In this document: positions 11,615 through 20,903 of the stretch, piece by piece | How the letters are laid out: the number at the start of each line of letters is the position of its first letter | Numbering within the stretch: position 1 is the first letter of the stretch | Notes under the pieces: generated by a model | The model's input: the letters and a program-made list of their open reading frames with translations, nothing else | What the model was told of the DNA's origin: nothing | Databases searched by the model: none | Made by a program: the position numbers and the translations under genes | Source: Selaginella tamariscina | Lineage: Eukaryota; Streptophyta; Lycopodiopsida; Selaginellales; Selaginellaceae | Assembly: GCA_003024785.1 (NCBI GenBank) | Contig: PUQB01000018.1 | Location: 925,717-989,716 of the forward strand | Direction of reading: 5' to 3' | Length of the DNA stretch: 64,000 nucleotides

Positions 11615-12484
11615 AGATTAGGGTTTAAATCTGTTAACAAAGCAAATTAAATTTAGGTTTGTTGCTTTAAAATGCACATGTACGTACTTCATTTTTTCAC
11701 TGAAGTATAATATACATTTTATATATTTACATAAACACATAAATACATACACATATATATGATATATATGTATATATACGTGTGTGTGTATAAAGTTCAA
11801 ATTAAATATATTATTTAAATATTTAAGTTTACCTCAAGGACATACTTGTCGTGATTAATCCCACATTCTGGAGTTTTAAAACAAACAATGGGAATAACAG
11901 GTCCAAATGGCTGTTCCCATGTAGTAAAGGCCATATAAGATTCCATTCCTGTCAAAATAAATAATTAAATATTTAATTACTAGCTTAAAATTAGTTAAAA
12001 CGCAAGTTTTAACATGTGAATCATTATTTAATATTTTATTAATCATAATATATGAAAATGGTAATTAAATATTTAACTTACTTGACAAGGTTTATAACTC
12101 CTCAATAAAGTTTGCAAAGGTTTCACTCTCGACTGGAACAATATCTGAGTTGTTCTTCCCCACAGTTTACATTCACTTTAAATACCAATGCATTTCCAAC
12201 AGACTCCACCCTTAACCACTGTCTGCTCATTAGTACTTAAACATATATTTACATGTGTGTGTGTGTGTTTTACAAAAGCCAATGAATGAACAATGTATAT
12301 GCCTATGTGTATATATGACCGTACTTCAACCCACAACCCACACCTCTCTCTCTCCCTCCCTCACACACACATACATGTAAGAAAATCCTCCTTTAATAAT
12401 GTTTGTACATATCATGCTATAAAATGTGTCAACTTCCATACGTTAATACACAAAGTACAAACCAAACTAAGTTGCTATGTAACC
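11615..12484. other. Spacer upstream of the 265-aa gene
   Basis: A TTAGGGTTT telo-box lies at about 11618-11626, just upstream of the minus-strand start, where such motifs often sit in plant promoters. Beyond it the sequence is AT-rich with TA-rich runs. The only coding trace is the orphan exon at 11833-11948. A short minus-strand stretch at about 12065-12170 could be another exon but is not supported. Confidence 0.4.
11833..11948 (-). pseudogene. Orphan aldehyde-dehydrogenase-like exon
   Basis: Between an acceptor (TTTTGACAG before 11948) and a donor (after 11833) the minus strand is open and encodes a peptide containing WEQPFGPVIPIV and then GIN. This resembles the C-terminal catalytic region of aldehyde dehydrogenases, especially the non-phosphorylating NADP glyceraldehyde-3-phosphate dehydrogenase (ALDH11) type, where a WEEPFGPV motif is followed by an EEGI helix. 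I find no convincing neighbouring exons, so it is probably a duplicated single exon or a relic. The match is short; chance is unlikely but not excluded. Confidence 0.45.
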
Positions 12485-12737
12485 ACAAGTAGTATGAAGC
12501 ACAAACCAAAATGCCATGTAAGCACAAGCAGCTCCAAAGATATGAGATCTTCAGTTGCACATTTCATGTTTTACATGGTTAAAAACTGAATGCACAAACA
12601 CAAGCAGCTCCAAAGATATGAGATCTTCAGTTGCATACTTCATGTTTTACATGGTTAAAACTGGTAAAGCAAAAACCAAAATGCCATGTGACCACAAGCA
12701 GCTCAGTTACATACTTTATGTTTTACATGGTTTTAAT
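12485..12737. repeat. Three-copy tandem repeat
   Basis: Copies near 12485-12585, 12597-12665 and 12670-12737 share AAACCAAAATGCCATGT, CACAAGCAGCTCCAAAG, ATGAGATCTTCAGTTGCA and ATGTTTTACATGGTT. Copies are unequal in length because internal blocks are lost. The unit is open in one plus-strand frame, but the codon pattern suggests chance. Confidence 0.8.
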
Positions 12738-13175
12738 TTGAGAATGAACTGATAGAAGAGAACAGAACATAGATTCTGGTGCACATATATACGTACAGCA
12801 TGAAATTGAACAAACTATGTATTAGATCTTCCATATCCACTATGATCACTTTGACCCTTGCAGCATCCCTACACACACAATATAAATTAAGTTCATGTCT
12901 TTGTGCATGCTAATTTATGTGCTTTTTATAAATGCACAAGCACACACACATACACACATACCACATTCCCTAAAATCCAAGTTTTAAAATAAGCTTCATG
13001 CTATCAACATGAATACAGTATGTCTTTGTGTTCACCTTTGCCATGCTCATCTAAAAGATATACAAGTTTATGCATGTACATATCGAAATATAAATATATG
13101 TGCATCTGAAATAGGAATTTAATACATATACACACACACACACAGATATATACATATATATATATTATTGATGTA
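12738..13175. other. Spacer, nothing recognised
   Basis: AT-rich sequence with CACACA and TATATA runs and no supported gene or repeat family. Confidence 0.4.
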
Positions 13176-13255
13176 TGTTTTGGTCTGCCCTTTACCTATA
13201 ATTATCAATTATATATATAAATTATATATATATAGGTAAAGGGCAGACCAAAACA
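13176..13255. repeat. Perfect 23-bp inverted repeat (MITE-like)
   Basis: Arms 13176-13198 and 13233-13255 are perfect inverted copies beginning TGTTTTGGTCTGCCC, separated by 34 bases of AT-rich loop. Perfect pairing suggests recent origin. It may be a very short foldback element. Confidence 0.85.
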
Positions 13256-14354
13256 CAATAACTATCAAGAATCATACTTTTTTGAGGAGGTTACAAGTGA
13301 GTGGCTGGCGGTTCCCTACTCGTCTGGGGCGTGGGGTGGTTCCCTACTCGTCTGGTGCCCTCTGGGGTGCCTCCTCCTTCCGTGGTCTCCGTTCCTATCC
13401 TTGGGCAACCAAGGACATGGAGTCTGGGATTCATGTCCTGCTGCATAGTTTTGGAGTAACTTGCATAAAGACAACAGATGACTCTGATTTGTTACAATAA
13501 CTTTTACATATCTATATTCAATTTATGTACTATGTCCTAAAAGGACCCAAGCTCTACAAGAAGGAACTGCATATATAAAAAAGAGCCAACCTGATAGCAT
13601 AGTGCTACAACCAGAAGTACTGATTTTCAATGATTTTCATTAAACATAATAATTAAAAAGAATGAACAAATTTTACCTGACCCCAAATCAATACCCCTAA
13701 GCTTCTGTGCTTGCCTAGCGAAGGCCTTGCGGCCGTCGCCCACTACTGTGGAGCGTGGAGGGCATTTCATGCATCTTGGGTCGGAACAACCGACTCAAGA
13801 TCTAAAACGATAAGCCTAATGAATCCACACCACGTGGATGGCACTTGACACGTCATCTTTAAGCAAGTGGCGGGTTCGATTCCAATAGTGGATCCCTTAG
13901 ATCCTGCCCACTAAACCCTAGGATCGATATATAAATTTTTTGATGATGCAGGAATATTCGATGGTTTACTATATAAACCTTGAACTCCTTAATCAAAAAT
14001 TAACGGACAGCAATCGGGTGTGCGACCATCAATCAGTCTCCCGTTTCTGCAGTCTGATCACACATACACACGCATATGCTCACAAGAGGATTGAGAGCGC
14101 GGCTATTTGCACCAATCCTGCTGTGGCGTGAACAGGACTACTGTAATATGTGTGTGAGAGAGAAAGAGTATGATATAAAATATATATGTGTAGTACGTAT
14201 ATATAGTCCTTGTTTCATATATAGTCAGTTTGGACCAGTGTAATGACAATGACACGCACAACATGCATGTGTGTGTATCCCGTGATATGGTATGTAACTG
14301 TACGTATATGTCTATTAAATTCTTTCTAAAGCTCAAATACATAGTTATTCTTTA
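13256..14354. other. Spacer with low-grade features
   Basis: A GC-richer patch at 13282-13500 has two copies of GGTTCCCTACTCGTCTGG and an open frame of 72 codons that I do not recognise. Around 13700-13920 is another GC-richer patch with GGGTTCGATTCC, a word shared by tRNA B boxes and plant SINEs, but no fitting A box. A (GT)n-rich AT region follows. No gene can be supported. Confidence 0.4.
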
Positions 14355-14950
14355 AGCACTGATTTGTTAATGCCAGTCAGGATGCCAAACCGAACAGAAA
14401 CAGTGGGGTGAAAGTTGCTAGTGTGGATACTTTCGATCAACAATCTGGTCAACATGTTAACAAACTTCAAGAGGTGCTATCAGCAGCTCTGAAGAACTCC
14501 CATGAGCAGGGAAAGAAAATGGGGCATGAACAGTCATCATTGTCATCATCATCGTGGACAAAGCTGGAATGAAACCATTTGCTCAACTTCCACTATGATC
14601 GCCACGATCGCCAGTCTACACAACGAGCTCCACCACGCAGGTAATATACTCTTCAATTACGTGTGCGCTTCTATACACCGAAAGAATTAATATATGTCTA
14701 TAGTCTCAGTCCGGGGCTTCCTGTTTTGTGTATATGTATGTGCTGCCACTTATACTCAAAGTTCACCTTACTTCTGATATAACTTTATATCAGAAGTAAG
14801 GTGAACTTTAGGAAATCTGAGAAATCTGAGTATAGCAAGAGATACTGAGGAGCTGGGGCTGCTCCTGTACGACATCGAATAATGGCACAGACTAAAGCAG
14901 TTTATACTAAACTTTCAGGACGAAAGCATCCTGTATTTAACACGCTGAGG
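14355..14950 (+). other. Possible exon remnants of an unrecognised gene
   Basis: A plus-strand frame from an acceptor-like AG at about 14375 to a donor-like GTAATA at 14641 encodes a Ser/Gln/His-rich soluble peptide containing HVNKLQEVLSAALKNSHEQ, with one internal TGA. After the hairpin at 14758-14809 another short frame (about 14848-14951) encodes a basic peptide containing KLSGRKHP and ends at a donor-like GTACAC. Composition is more coding-like than the flanks. I do not recognise the protein and cannot join the pieces, so this is probably a broken or partial gene. Confidence 0.3.
14758..14809. repeat. Perfect 24-bp hairpin with 4-base loop
   Basis: The arms 14758-14781 and 14786-14809 are perfect inverted copies starting AAAGTTCACCTTACTTCTG. 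The small loop makes a very stable cruciform or RNA hairpin. It lies between the two possible exon scraps. Confidence 0.85.
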
Positions 14951-15162
14951 TACACTTGTATAGTACGACTTCGTGTGTGCGTACGTATGACATTGTGTGC
15001 AGTGTATATGAAGTAGTTATTACCTGGACCACTGGTATATGTGTGCGTGTGCGTGAGTGTGTGTTTTATATGGTAAGATCTGTATGTATGTATGTATGTA
15101 TGAAGCCCCGGATCAGATAAGAATATTTAAGATTGATATTTATTTTATACGTATCTTAAGAT

Positions 15163-15180
15163 AAACCCTAAACCCTAAAC
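15163..15180. repeat. Short interstitial telomeric repeat
   Basis: Just over two copies of the plant telomere unit CCCTAAA lie exactly where AT-rich flank gives way to the GC-rich rDNA-spacer-like sequence. It could be a telo-box or a repair scar at the junction. Confidence 0.6.
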
Positions 15181-16262
15181 TAGCTCCCTAACAGTCTGCT
15201 CTGACTTGCTAGTTTTGTAACTCTGACCTTTGGTTGGGTGAGGCTCTTCATTGGGGCCTTTAGCTTGGGCATTGGTCTAATCCTGTTGTTGACTTGCGCA
15301 TGGTACAGAGCGCCCATAGCTTCGGCGAGTGGGTACTCATGCGATCCGTGGGCCTGATCGTGCTTGACCTTCATATGGTACAGAGCGCCCATAGCTTCGA
15401 CGAGTGGGTACTCATGCAATGCATGGGCCGCTGTTGTTGCATTCGCTGGTTGGATAGGGGCCCTGGTTATTTGTGTGAATGGTTGGTCTCCAAAGTGTGT
15501 TGGTATGTCTTTGTGGAGTGGATGTTTGTTGCCTATTGGGCAATGCTTTTGTGCCAACCTTTGTGTGGTCACATTGGGAGTGTGCATCTCGGGTTTTCGG
15601 ATGGCTGCCTTGCATGCCAAGGAGTGTGAGTCTCGAGTTCCTGGATGGCTGTCCTTTGTGGTCGGACTTGGTTTAGAGCAATGGGAGTGTGGACCCATAC
15701 TCGGGTGACTGCCCTAGATTTGTATTCGACTAAGTCACAATGGGGTGTGCGTTGCAAGTTCAGATGATTTGCCATGCGTGCCTCTTTTGGCCATGGGAGT
15801 GTGGGTCTGTGCTTGCTTGAACGACTCCTTTGCGTGTTAGGTTGGCCTCATGTCTGGGGAGAGTGTGCCTTGGGTTCGGATTGCTGCCTTGCGTTCAAGG
15901 CTTTGGTTTGGTATCTAGAGAGTTGACCTGAGTGTGGATGAGGTATTGCTGGGTGCGGACATCCTTTATGTTGATGGTGCATGGTTGTGCTCCCCTTGCT
16001 TGCAAGGGATAGTCAGAGCCTGTTCCTACCCATGTCTTGCCATTGGCTCCGCTCACTTGCCTGCACTTTTGCTGGCACTTGTTCGTGGCCCTTGCCAGGT
16101 GTTCAGTCCTGTTGGACTTGGGCATTTTGGGGTTGTTGTCCTTGGGTGACAGTTCCGGTGGGGATTGTGTGCTCCTCCCATGTGTTGGAGCAAACACCTT
16201 CTCCATTGTGCCTGCCTCTGTGCATCGAGCATGGGGGCTCCGGCTCCCTTGCGAGGTTAGGT
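15181..16262 (+). other. rDNA spacer-like sequence upstream of 18S
   Basis: This GC-richer block ends exactly where the 18S sequence begins, as an external transcribed spacer would. It contains subrepeats, as rDNA spacers do. A unit starting ATGGTACAGAGCGCCC occurs at 15300 and again at 15375. A GGGAGTGTG...GGATGGCTG unit recurs between about 15570 and 15880. Long open frames on both strands here are a by-product of composition and are not taken as genes. I infer that spacer and 18S moved together as one rDNA fragment. Confidence 0.55.
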
Positions 16263-16594
16263 TACCTAGTTGATCCTGCCAGCAGTCATATGCTTGTCTC
16301 AAAGATTAAGCCATGCATGTCTAAGTAAAACTACTTTGTACTGTGAAACTGCGAATGGCTCATTAAATCAGTAATAGTTTATTTGATGGTACCTTACTAC
16401 TCGGATAACCGTAGTAATTCTAGAGCTAATACGTGCAACAAGTCCCGACCTCTGGAAGAGATGCACTTACTAGATTCAAGGCCGACACGGGCTTGCCCGT
16501 TCTATCGATGATCCATGGTAACTTTACAAATCACACGGCCCTTGTGCCGGCAATGTTTCAATCAAATTTCTGCCCTATCAAGTTTCGAACGATA
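16263..16594 (+). pseudogene. 18S rRNA pseudogene, 5' part
   Basis: Begins with TACCTAGTTGATCCTGCCAG, one base off the usual 5' end of plant 18S rRNA, and follows the small-subunit sequence through helices near the 5' domain (GCGAATGGCTCATTAAATCA is unchanged). It shows many substitutions, mostly C to T or G to A. It stops at about 16594, where an insertion begins. Together with 18914-19897 it covers about 1.3 kb of a normal gene of about 1.8 kb. Substitutions at conserved rRNA positions, the insertion and the missing 3' third mean that it is not a working rRNA gene. Confidence 0.95.
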
Positions 16595-18913
16595 ATCGTA
16601 TTAAAGAACGAGAAAACAAATATACAAGAATATTCTATATGCTAAACTATATACTGTCTCCAAGATACCCAAAGAATATCCCATATACCTTGAAGTCTTG
16701 GACTTGAAAGCTCGAGCTCGCAGATACCCGGTTTTGTCATGCTTCAGACCTTTACCAATCTCTATCAGGATATTGTTGCATGCTGGTCCACAAACCAGTC
16801 CACATATAGAAACAACCCAAATGAAACAACCCAAAGAACCTGCCCCTTGTATATACCTTTTGGAGACCTATATATACTAGCATATTCCATCAGCATATTC
16901 CCAATAGCATATGCCAAGAATATCCCTTAAGAATATTCATCCCACTCCAAAGAATCTTCAAGATGGTGAACCACGTAAAAGATATCACCAAGGAGGATGA
17001 GACCAACTCACACCTAACCACACCAACCAACACCCTTTCAAAACCTGTCACCACCTGTGCTACCTTGAAAACGACCCACATGAGCCAAGCCAATGATGAA
17101 TCATCTGGCACACCACACCACACCCAAACGTGCCACATAGCACCAGCAAGTGTCTAACCCACACGAACTAGCACCATCAGCAGCAGAAAACAAACCAAGA
17201 AAAAAACTGCACGCAAACTCAATCATCCTGTGTAAACAGCAAACTGGCAACACAGCCGCTTATCCCAACCACAGACCCACTTATCTTTCACTAAGTGCGT
17301 CCACCCATGTTGAATGATACACTCACTTCAGAACCCACAGCTGGTAATCGCTCATCTGATAAACAAGTCAAATGAGTCAATACGGGTTTCCGATGGTTCC
17401 TTCACCAAGGAACTCACGGAAGAGTGCATCCCCCCATTAGAAGGACCTATCTACGGTGTGCAACTATCAGAGGATTAAGACAACGGGAGGAGGAAGATCC
17501 AGCAGGTGCGAAAGCGGAACAGAAAGAGCCCACGCAGCAAAAAACCAAAAGACAGGCCTTAACCACCGAAAAGACCTGTCGAATGTGTTTCAGAATGAAA
17601 ACATATCCAAAGTCACCACACGTCCAGCCAGGCAATGACCATACATCCCTATACCCTCAATCTCAAACCGAAGTTCTGAAACAACAGCATTCGCAAGAAG
17701 CCAAACTCTCCCCGCAAATGCCGAAGGGGGAAAATGCAGTCGTTCATCAAACCGAGTGGACTTCACTGTTCCCAGAAAAGAATAAACATAAACCAGCCAT
17801 GTCTAGCACCTACTAAGCCTATAGAACAACCTTAGAGCATCACAAGTACCACCAGACCACTGAAACAGCCGCTATACATCAAGCAACATGCCCCCTTGCA
17901 CATGCCCGAAGGAGGGAAATGCTGTAAAATGAAAACCTGGGACCATAGACCACAAGCCGCCCATACCAGCATACCAAGCCTCATTAATAGTGTACACACT
18001 TCAGGCAAATGCCCCCACAAATGCTCAAAGGGGGAAAACACGAATACCTCGCAAATTGAAGGTATTTGCTGCTTCTGGGGAAAAAAAAAACAAATCCGCA
18101 TCCATGTCCAGCACATACAGTCTCTATTCATCACCTTGAAAGCATCAAACATATTGCCAAACCTCAGAAACAGCCTTAATGCCTCAGACAAATGTTCCTC
18201 TGCAAATGCCCGAAGAGGGGAACTGTTGTGACAACAACAAACGCACAACCAACATAGAGGTAACCAAGCACCCATTTGGCACACCTCATTGGGCCTCAAC
18301 CACAGCAATTTATACTCCAAACAAATGCCCCTACAAATGCCCGAAGAAGGGAAATGCTACAATCTCACAAACCAAACACATCTAGCACAAACGGCACATC
18401 TGCCACCATGACACCACTCATAACCAGCATAGTGATACCCATTTGCCACCATGGGATCACCAGAAAAACACCAGGATGAGAGAATTACAGCAATACTTCA
18501 TGCAAATATCCCCATACAAATGTCCAAAGGAGGGAAGTGCTATGAAAGAGAGAGATGAAGAAGAACTCACAATATACATGATCTCAAGATCCCAAGAGCT
18601 TAACCGGTTGAAGTCCACACCTCACCCATGTGAATCAATCAGAAATTGCATACATCCTCCCACATGAAGCTGCAGCAGCCCATGCTGGAAGGAGATGCAT
18701 ACAGCAGCCTAATCTTACAAGAGCGTGCTTCTCCAAGGCACACTCTTCCACTCCCACCGAGCGGCAAACAAAACGCTTTGAGAATCAATCAAGACTGCAC
18801 AAAGCCCTTCAGATCTAAAGGAGAATCAAGGATCTACACAAATCAAACACACGATCGTGCATCTATGCCTTCAGTTGCCACAAGGCAGCGCTCCTCAATA
18901 TCCGAATCACATC
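16595..18913. mobile_element. 2.3-kb insertion inside 18S with about 24-bp target duplication
   Basis: The 18S sequence CTGCCCTATCAAsTTTCnAACGATA appears at both edges (16570-16594 and 18914-18937), so a piece of DNA was inserted with a target duplication of about 24 bases. The insert has no terminal inverted repeat, no poly(A) or simple tail and no reverse-transcriptase or transposase frame that I can recognise. Its main feature is an array between 17700 and 18550 in which the motif TGCCCGAAGGAGGGAAATGC returns six times in an alternating long/short spacing. A non-autonomous retroelement is my best guess because of the duplication length. A group I intron is unlikely because those leave no duplication. 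Confidence 0.6.
17700..18550. repeat. Six-copy higher-order repeat within the 18S insertion
   Basis: Motif copies begin near 17715, 17890, 18005, 18187, 18320 and 18501. The spacings are about 175, 115, 182, 133 and 181 bases, so pairs repeat with a period of about 300 bases. Most copies carry the doublet ACAAATGCCCC...ACAAATGCCCGAAG followed by GGGAAATGCT. Other shared words, such as ATGTCCAGCAC (near 17800, 18105, 18370), also recur once per larger period. Confidence 0.7.
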
Positions 18914-19532
18914 CTGCCCTATCAACTTTCAACGATAGGATAGAGGCCTACCGTGGTGGTAACGGGTAACGGAGAATTAGGGTTCGATTCCGGAGAGGGA
19001 GCCTGAGAAATGGCTACCACATCCAAGGAAGGCAGCAGGCACGCAAATTACCCAATCCCGACACGGGGAGGTAGTGACAATAAATAACAATACCGGGCTT
19101 ATACAAGTCTAGTAATTGGAATAAGTACAATCTAAATCTCTTAACGAGGATCCATTGGGGGCAAGTCTGATGCCAGCAGCCGTGGTAATTCCAGCTCCAA
19201 TAGCGTATATCAAAGTTGTTGTAGTTAAAAAGCTCGTAGTTGAATCTCGGGGTGGGGCGAGTGGTCCACCCTTGCGGGTGTGCACTAGTCGCTCCACTCT
19301 TTTAGTCGGGGATGCTGCCCTGGCCTTCACTAGCTGGGGCACGGAGTCAGCGATGTTACTTTGAAAAATTAAAGTGCTCAAAGCAGGCAGTTGCTCTAAA
19401 TACATTAGCATGGAATAACGCTATAGGACTCCGGTCCTGTTGTGTTGGTCTTCAGGATGGGAGTAATGATTAAGAGGGACATTGGGGGCATTCGTACTCC
19501 GTTGTCAGAGGTGAAATTACGGAAGACAAACT

Positions 19533-19592
<60 letters not shown>

Positions 19593-19695
19593 GACGATCA
19601 AATACCGTCCTAGTTTCAACCATAAACGATGCCGACTAGGGATCGACAGATGTTATTTAGATGACTTCGCCAGCACCTCATGAGAAATCAAAGTC

Positions 19696-19728
<33 letters not shown>

Positions 19729-19797
19729 AAAACTTAAAGGAATTGACGAAAGGGCACCACAGGAGTGGAGCCTGCGGCTTAAATTGACTCAACACGG

Positions 19798-19832
<35 letters not shown>

Positions 19833-19897
19833 TAGATTGAGAGCTCTTTCTAGATTCTATGGGTGGTGGTGCATGGCCGTTCTTAGTTGGTGGAGTG
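18914..19897 (+). pseudogene. 18S rRNA pseudogene, central part, 3' truncated
   Basis: Resumes the 18S sequence at the duplicated target and runs through the central domain (AATTCCAGCTCCAATAGCGT is kept) and into the 3' domain (TTAAAGGAATTGACG...). It ends abruptly at about 19897, after GTTCTTAGTTGGTGGAGTG. Roughly the last 500 bases of a normal 18S are missing, with no 5.8S or 28S. Several CG positions of normal 18S read TG or CA here, for example GCAGCCGTGGTAATT for the usual GCAGCCGCGGTAATT. That points to long residence under DNA methylation outside an active rDNA array. Confidence 0.95.
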
Positions 19898-20700
19898 ATG
19901 TCATAGTTTTTAATATGACTCAACCCTTTACTTTGGGGTTTGACTGTTTTACTTACCGAATTGTGTGACGAACTCTAGATGTAGTAAGAAAACATGCTCG
20001 TTTAGTGCACTTGGGTATCTAGTGATGGTTCGGCCGGGTGTCATTAAATATTTACAGGAACTTTAGGCAAATGTCACAACCTTTCCCTCTTCCCTTATGC
20101 CAATTAAGCAAAGGGCCAATTGGTGTTTATGAGAGGGCCCCTGGTCATGATGACTCAGTTACGCTTGAGTCTTTTTGCCCACATATCCCACAATCTTTAC
20201 CCAGGTAATCAACTCACCAAGGTTAAACTAGATACTCATGTGAATATGTGGTATTTAGCTATGTGCAAATCGTATGTTTACGAGTTTGTATAAATCTATA
20301 TATATATATATATATATTGATACAAGTACTTTGCTTGTTTGTTAATGAAAACATACTCTTATTTAAAATGAGTATGTTAAAATCGTGAATAAAGTTGTAT
20401 GAAAATATCACGAGCTTTGGTTTTTTTTTTTATCAAAAATGAGTTAAACCATACTACACAAATAGCTTAATATTTATGGTAATACACACACAATAAATAT
20501 GAAAATCTGGTTATAATAATCCCAGAGACAAAAGTAACTCTGGTTTAAAACAAGGGAAAGCTTTAATACAAGCAGAGTGTTTATTAATCTCAAACACTAG
20601 ATACAAATCTTATGTTTACCATTTATGAGATGTGTTTAAATTAAAATGAAATTAAAACTTGAAGTTAAATCATGATAAAAACTTCAAATTAGAAAAATTG
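19898..20700. other. Spacer between the 18S pseudogene and a gypsy fossil
   Basis: The first 400 bases are of moderate GC with no recognised gene, possibly more rearranged rDNA-linked sequence. From about 20240 the sequence is AT-rich with a (TA)n run near 20297-20318. Confidence 0.4.
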
Positions 20701-20704
20701 ACAT

Positions 20705-20903
20705 TGAAAGAGCCGATATATATTAAAATGTCAGATCCATTAAGCTACAAAAACCCTGCTTATATACAGGAGACCTCCTGCCACGTGGCACACATGGACA
20801 CGTGGCTGACACATGGGGCCAGATCACCACCCATGTGTCACTATGCATGTGTGTATATACACATGCGTATATACATTCGTTACATAATATACAGTATCTT
20901 ACA
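20705..20903 (-). repeat. 3' LTR of the gypsy fossil
   Basis: About 199 bases, TG...CA bounded on the element strand. The adjoining GA-rich tract (complement of TTATCCCCCCTC) is the polypurine tract. It matches the other LTR without substitutions and with only small length differences. Confidence 0.9.

Noticed and set aside
13860-13890. tRNA or SINE B box (GGGTTCGATTCC)
   Set aside because: No matching A box at the right distance, no cloverleaf and no tail; the word alone is not enough.
15180-16330. Several open frames of 65-135 codons on both strands
   Set aside because: They lie in rDNA-spacer-like and 18S sequence with no codon bias and no known domain; composition explains them.
16595-18913. 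Group I intron or homing element in 18S
   Set aside because: Such introns leave no target duplication, and no conserved intron core or endonuclease frame is visible.
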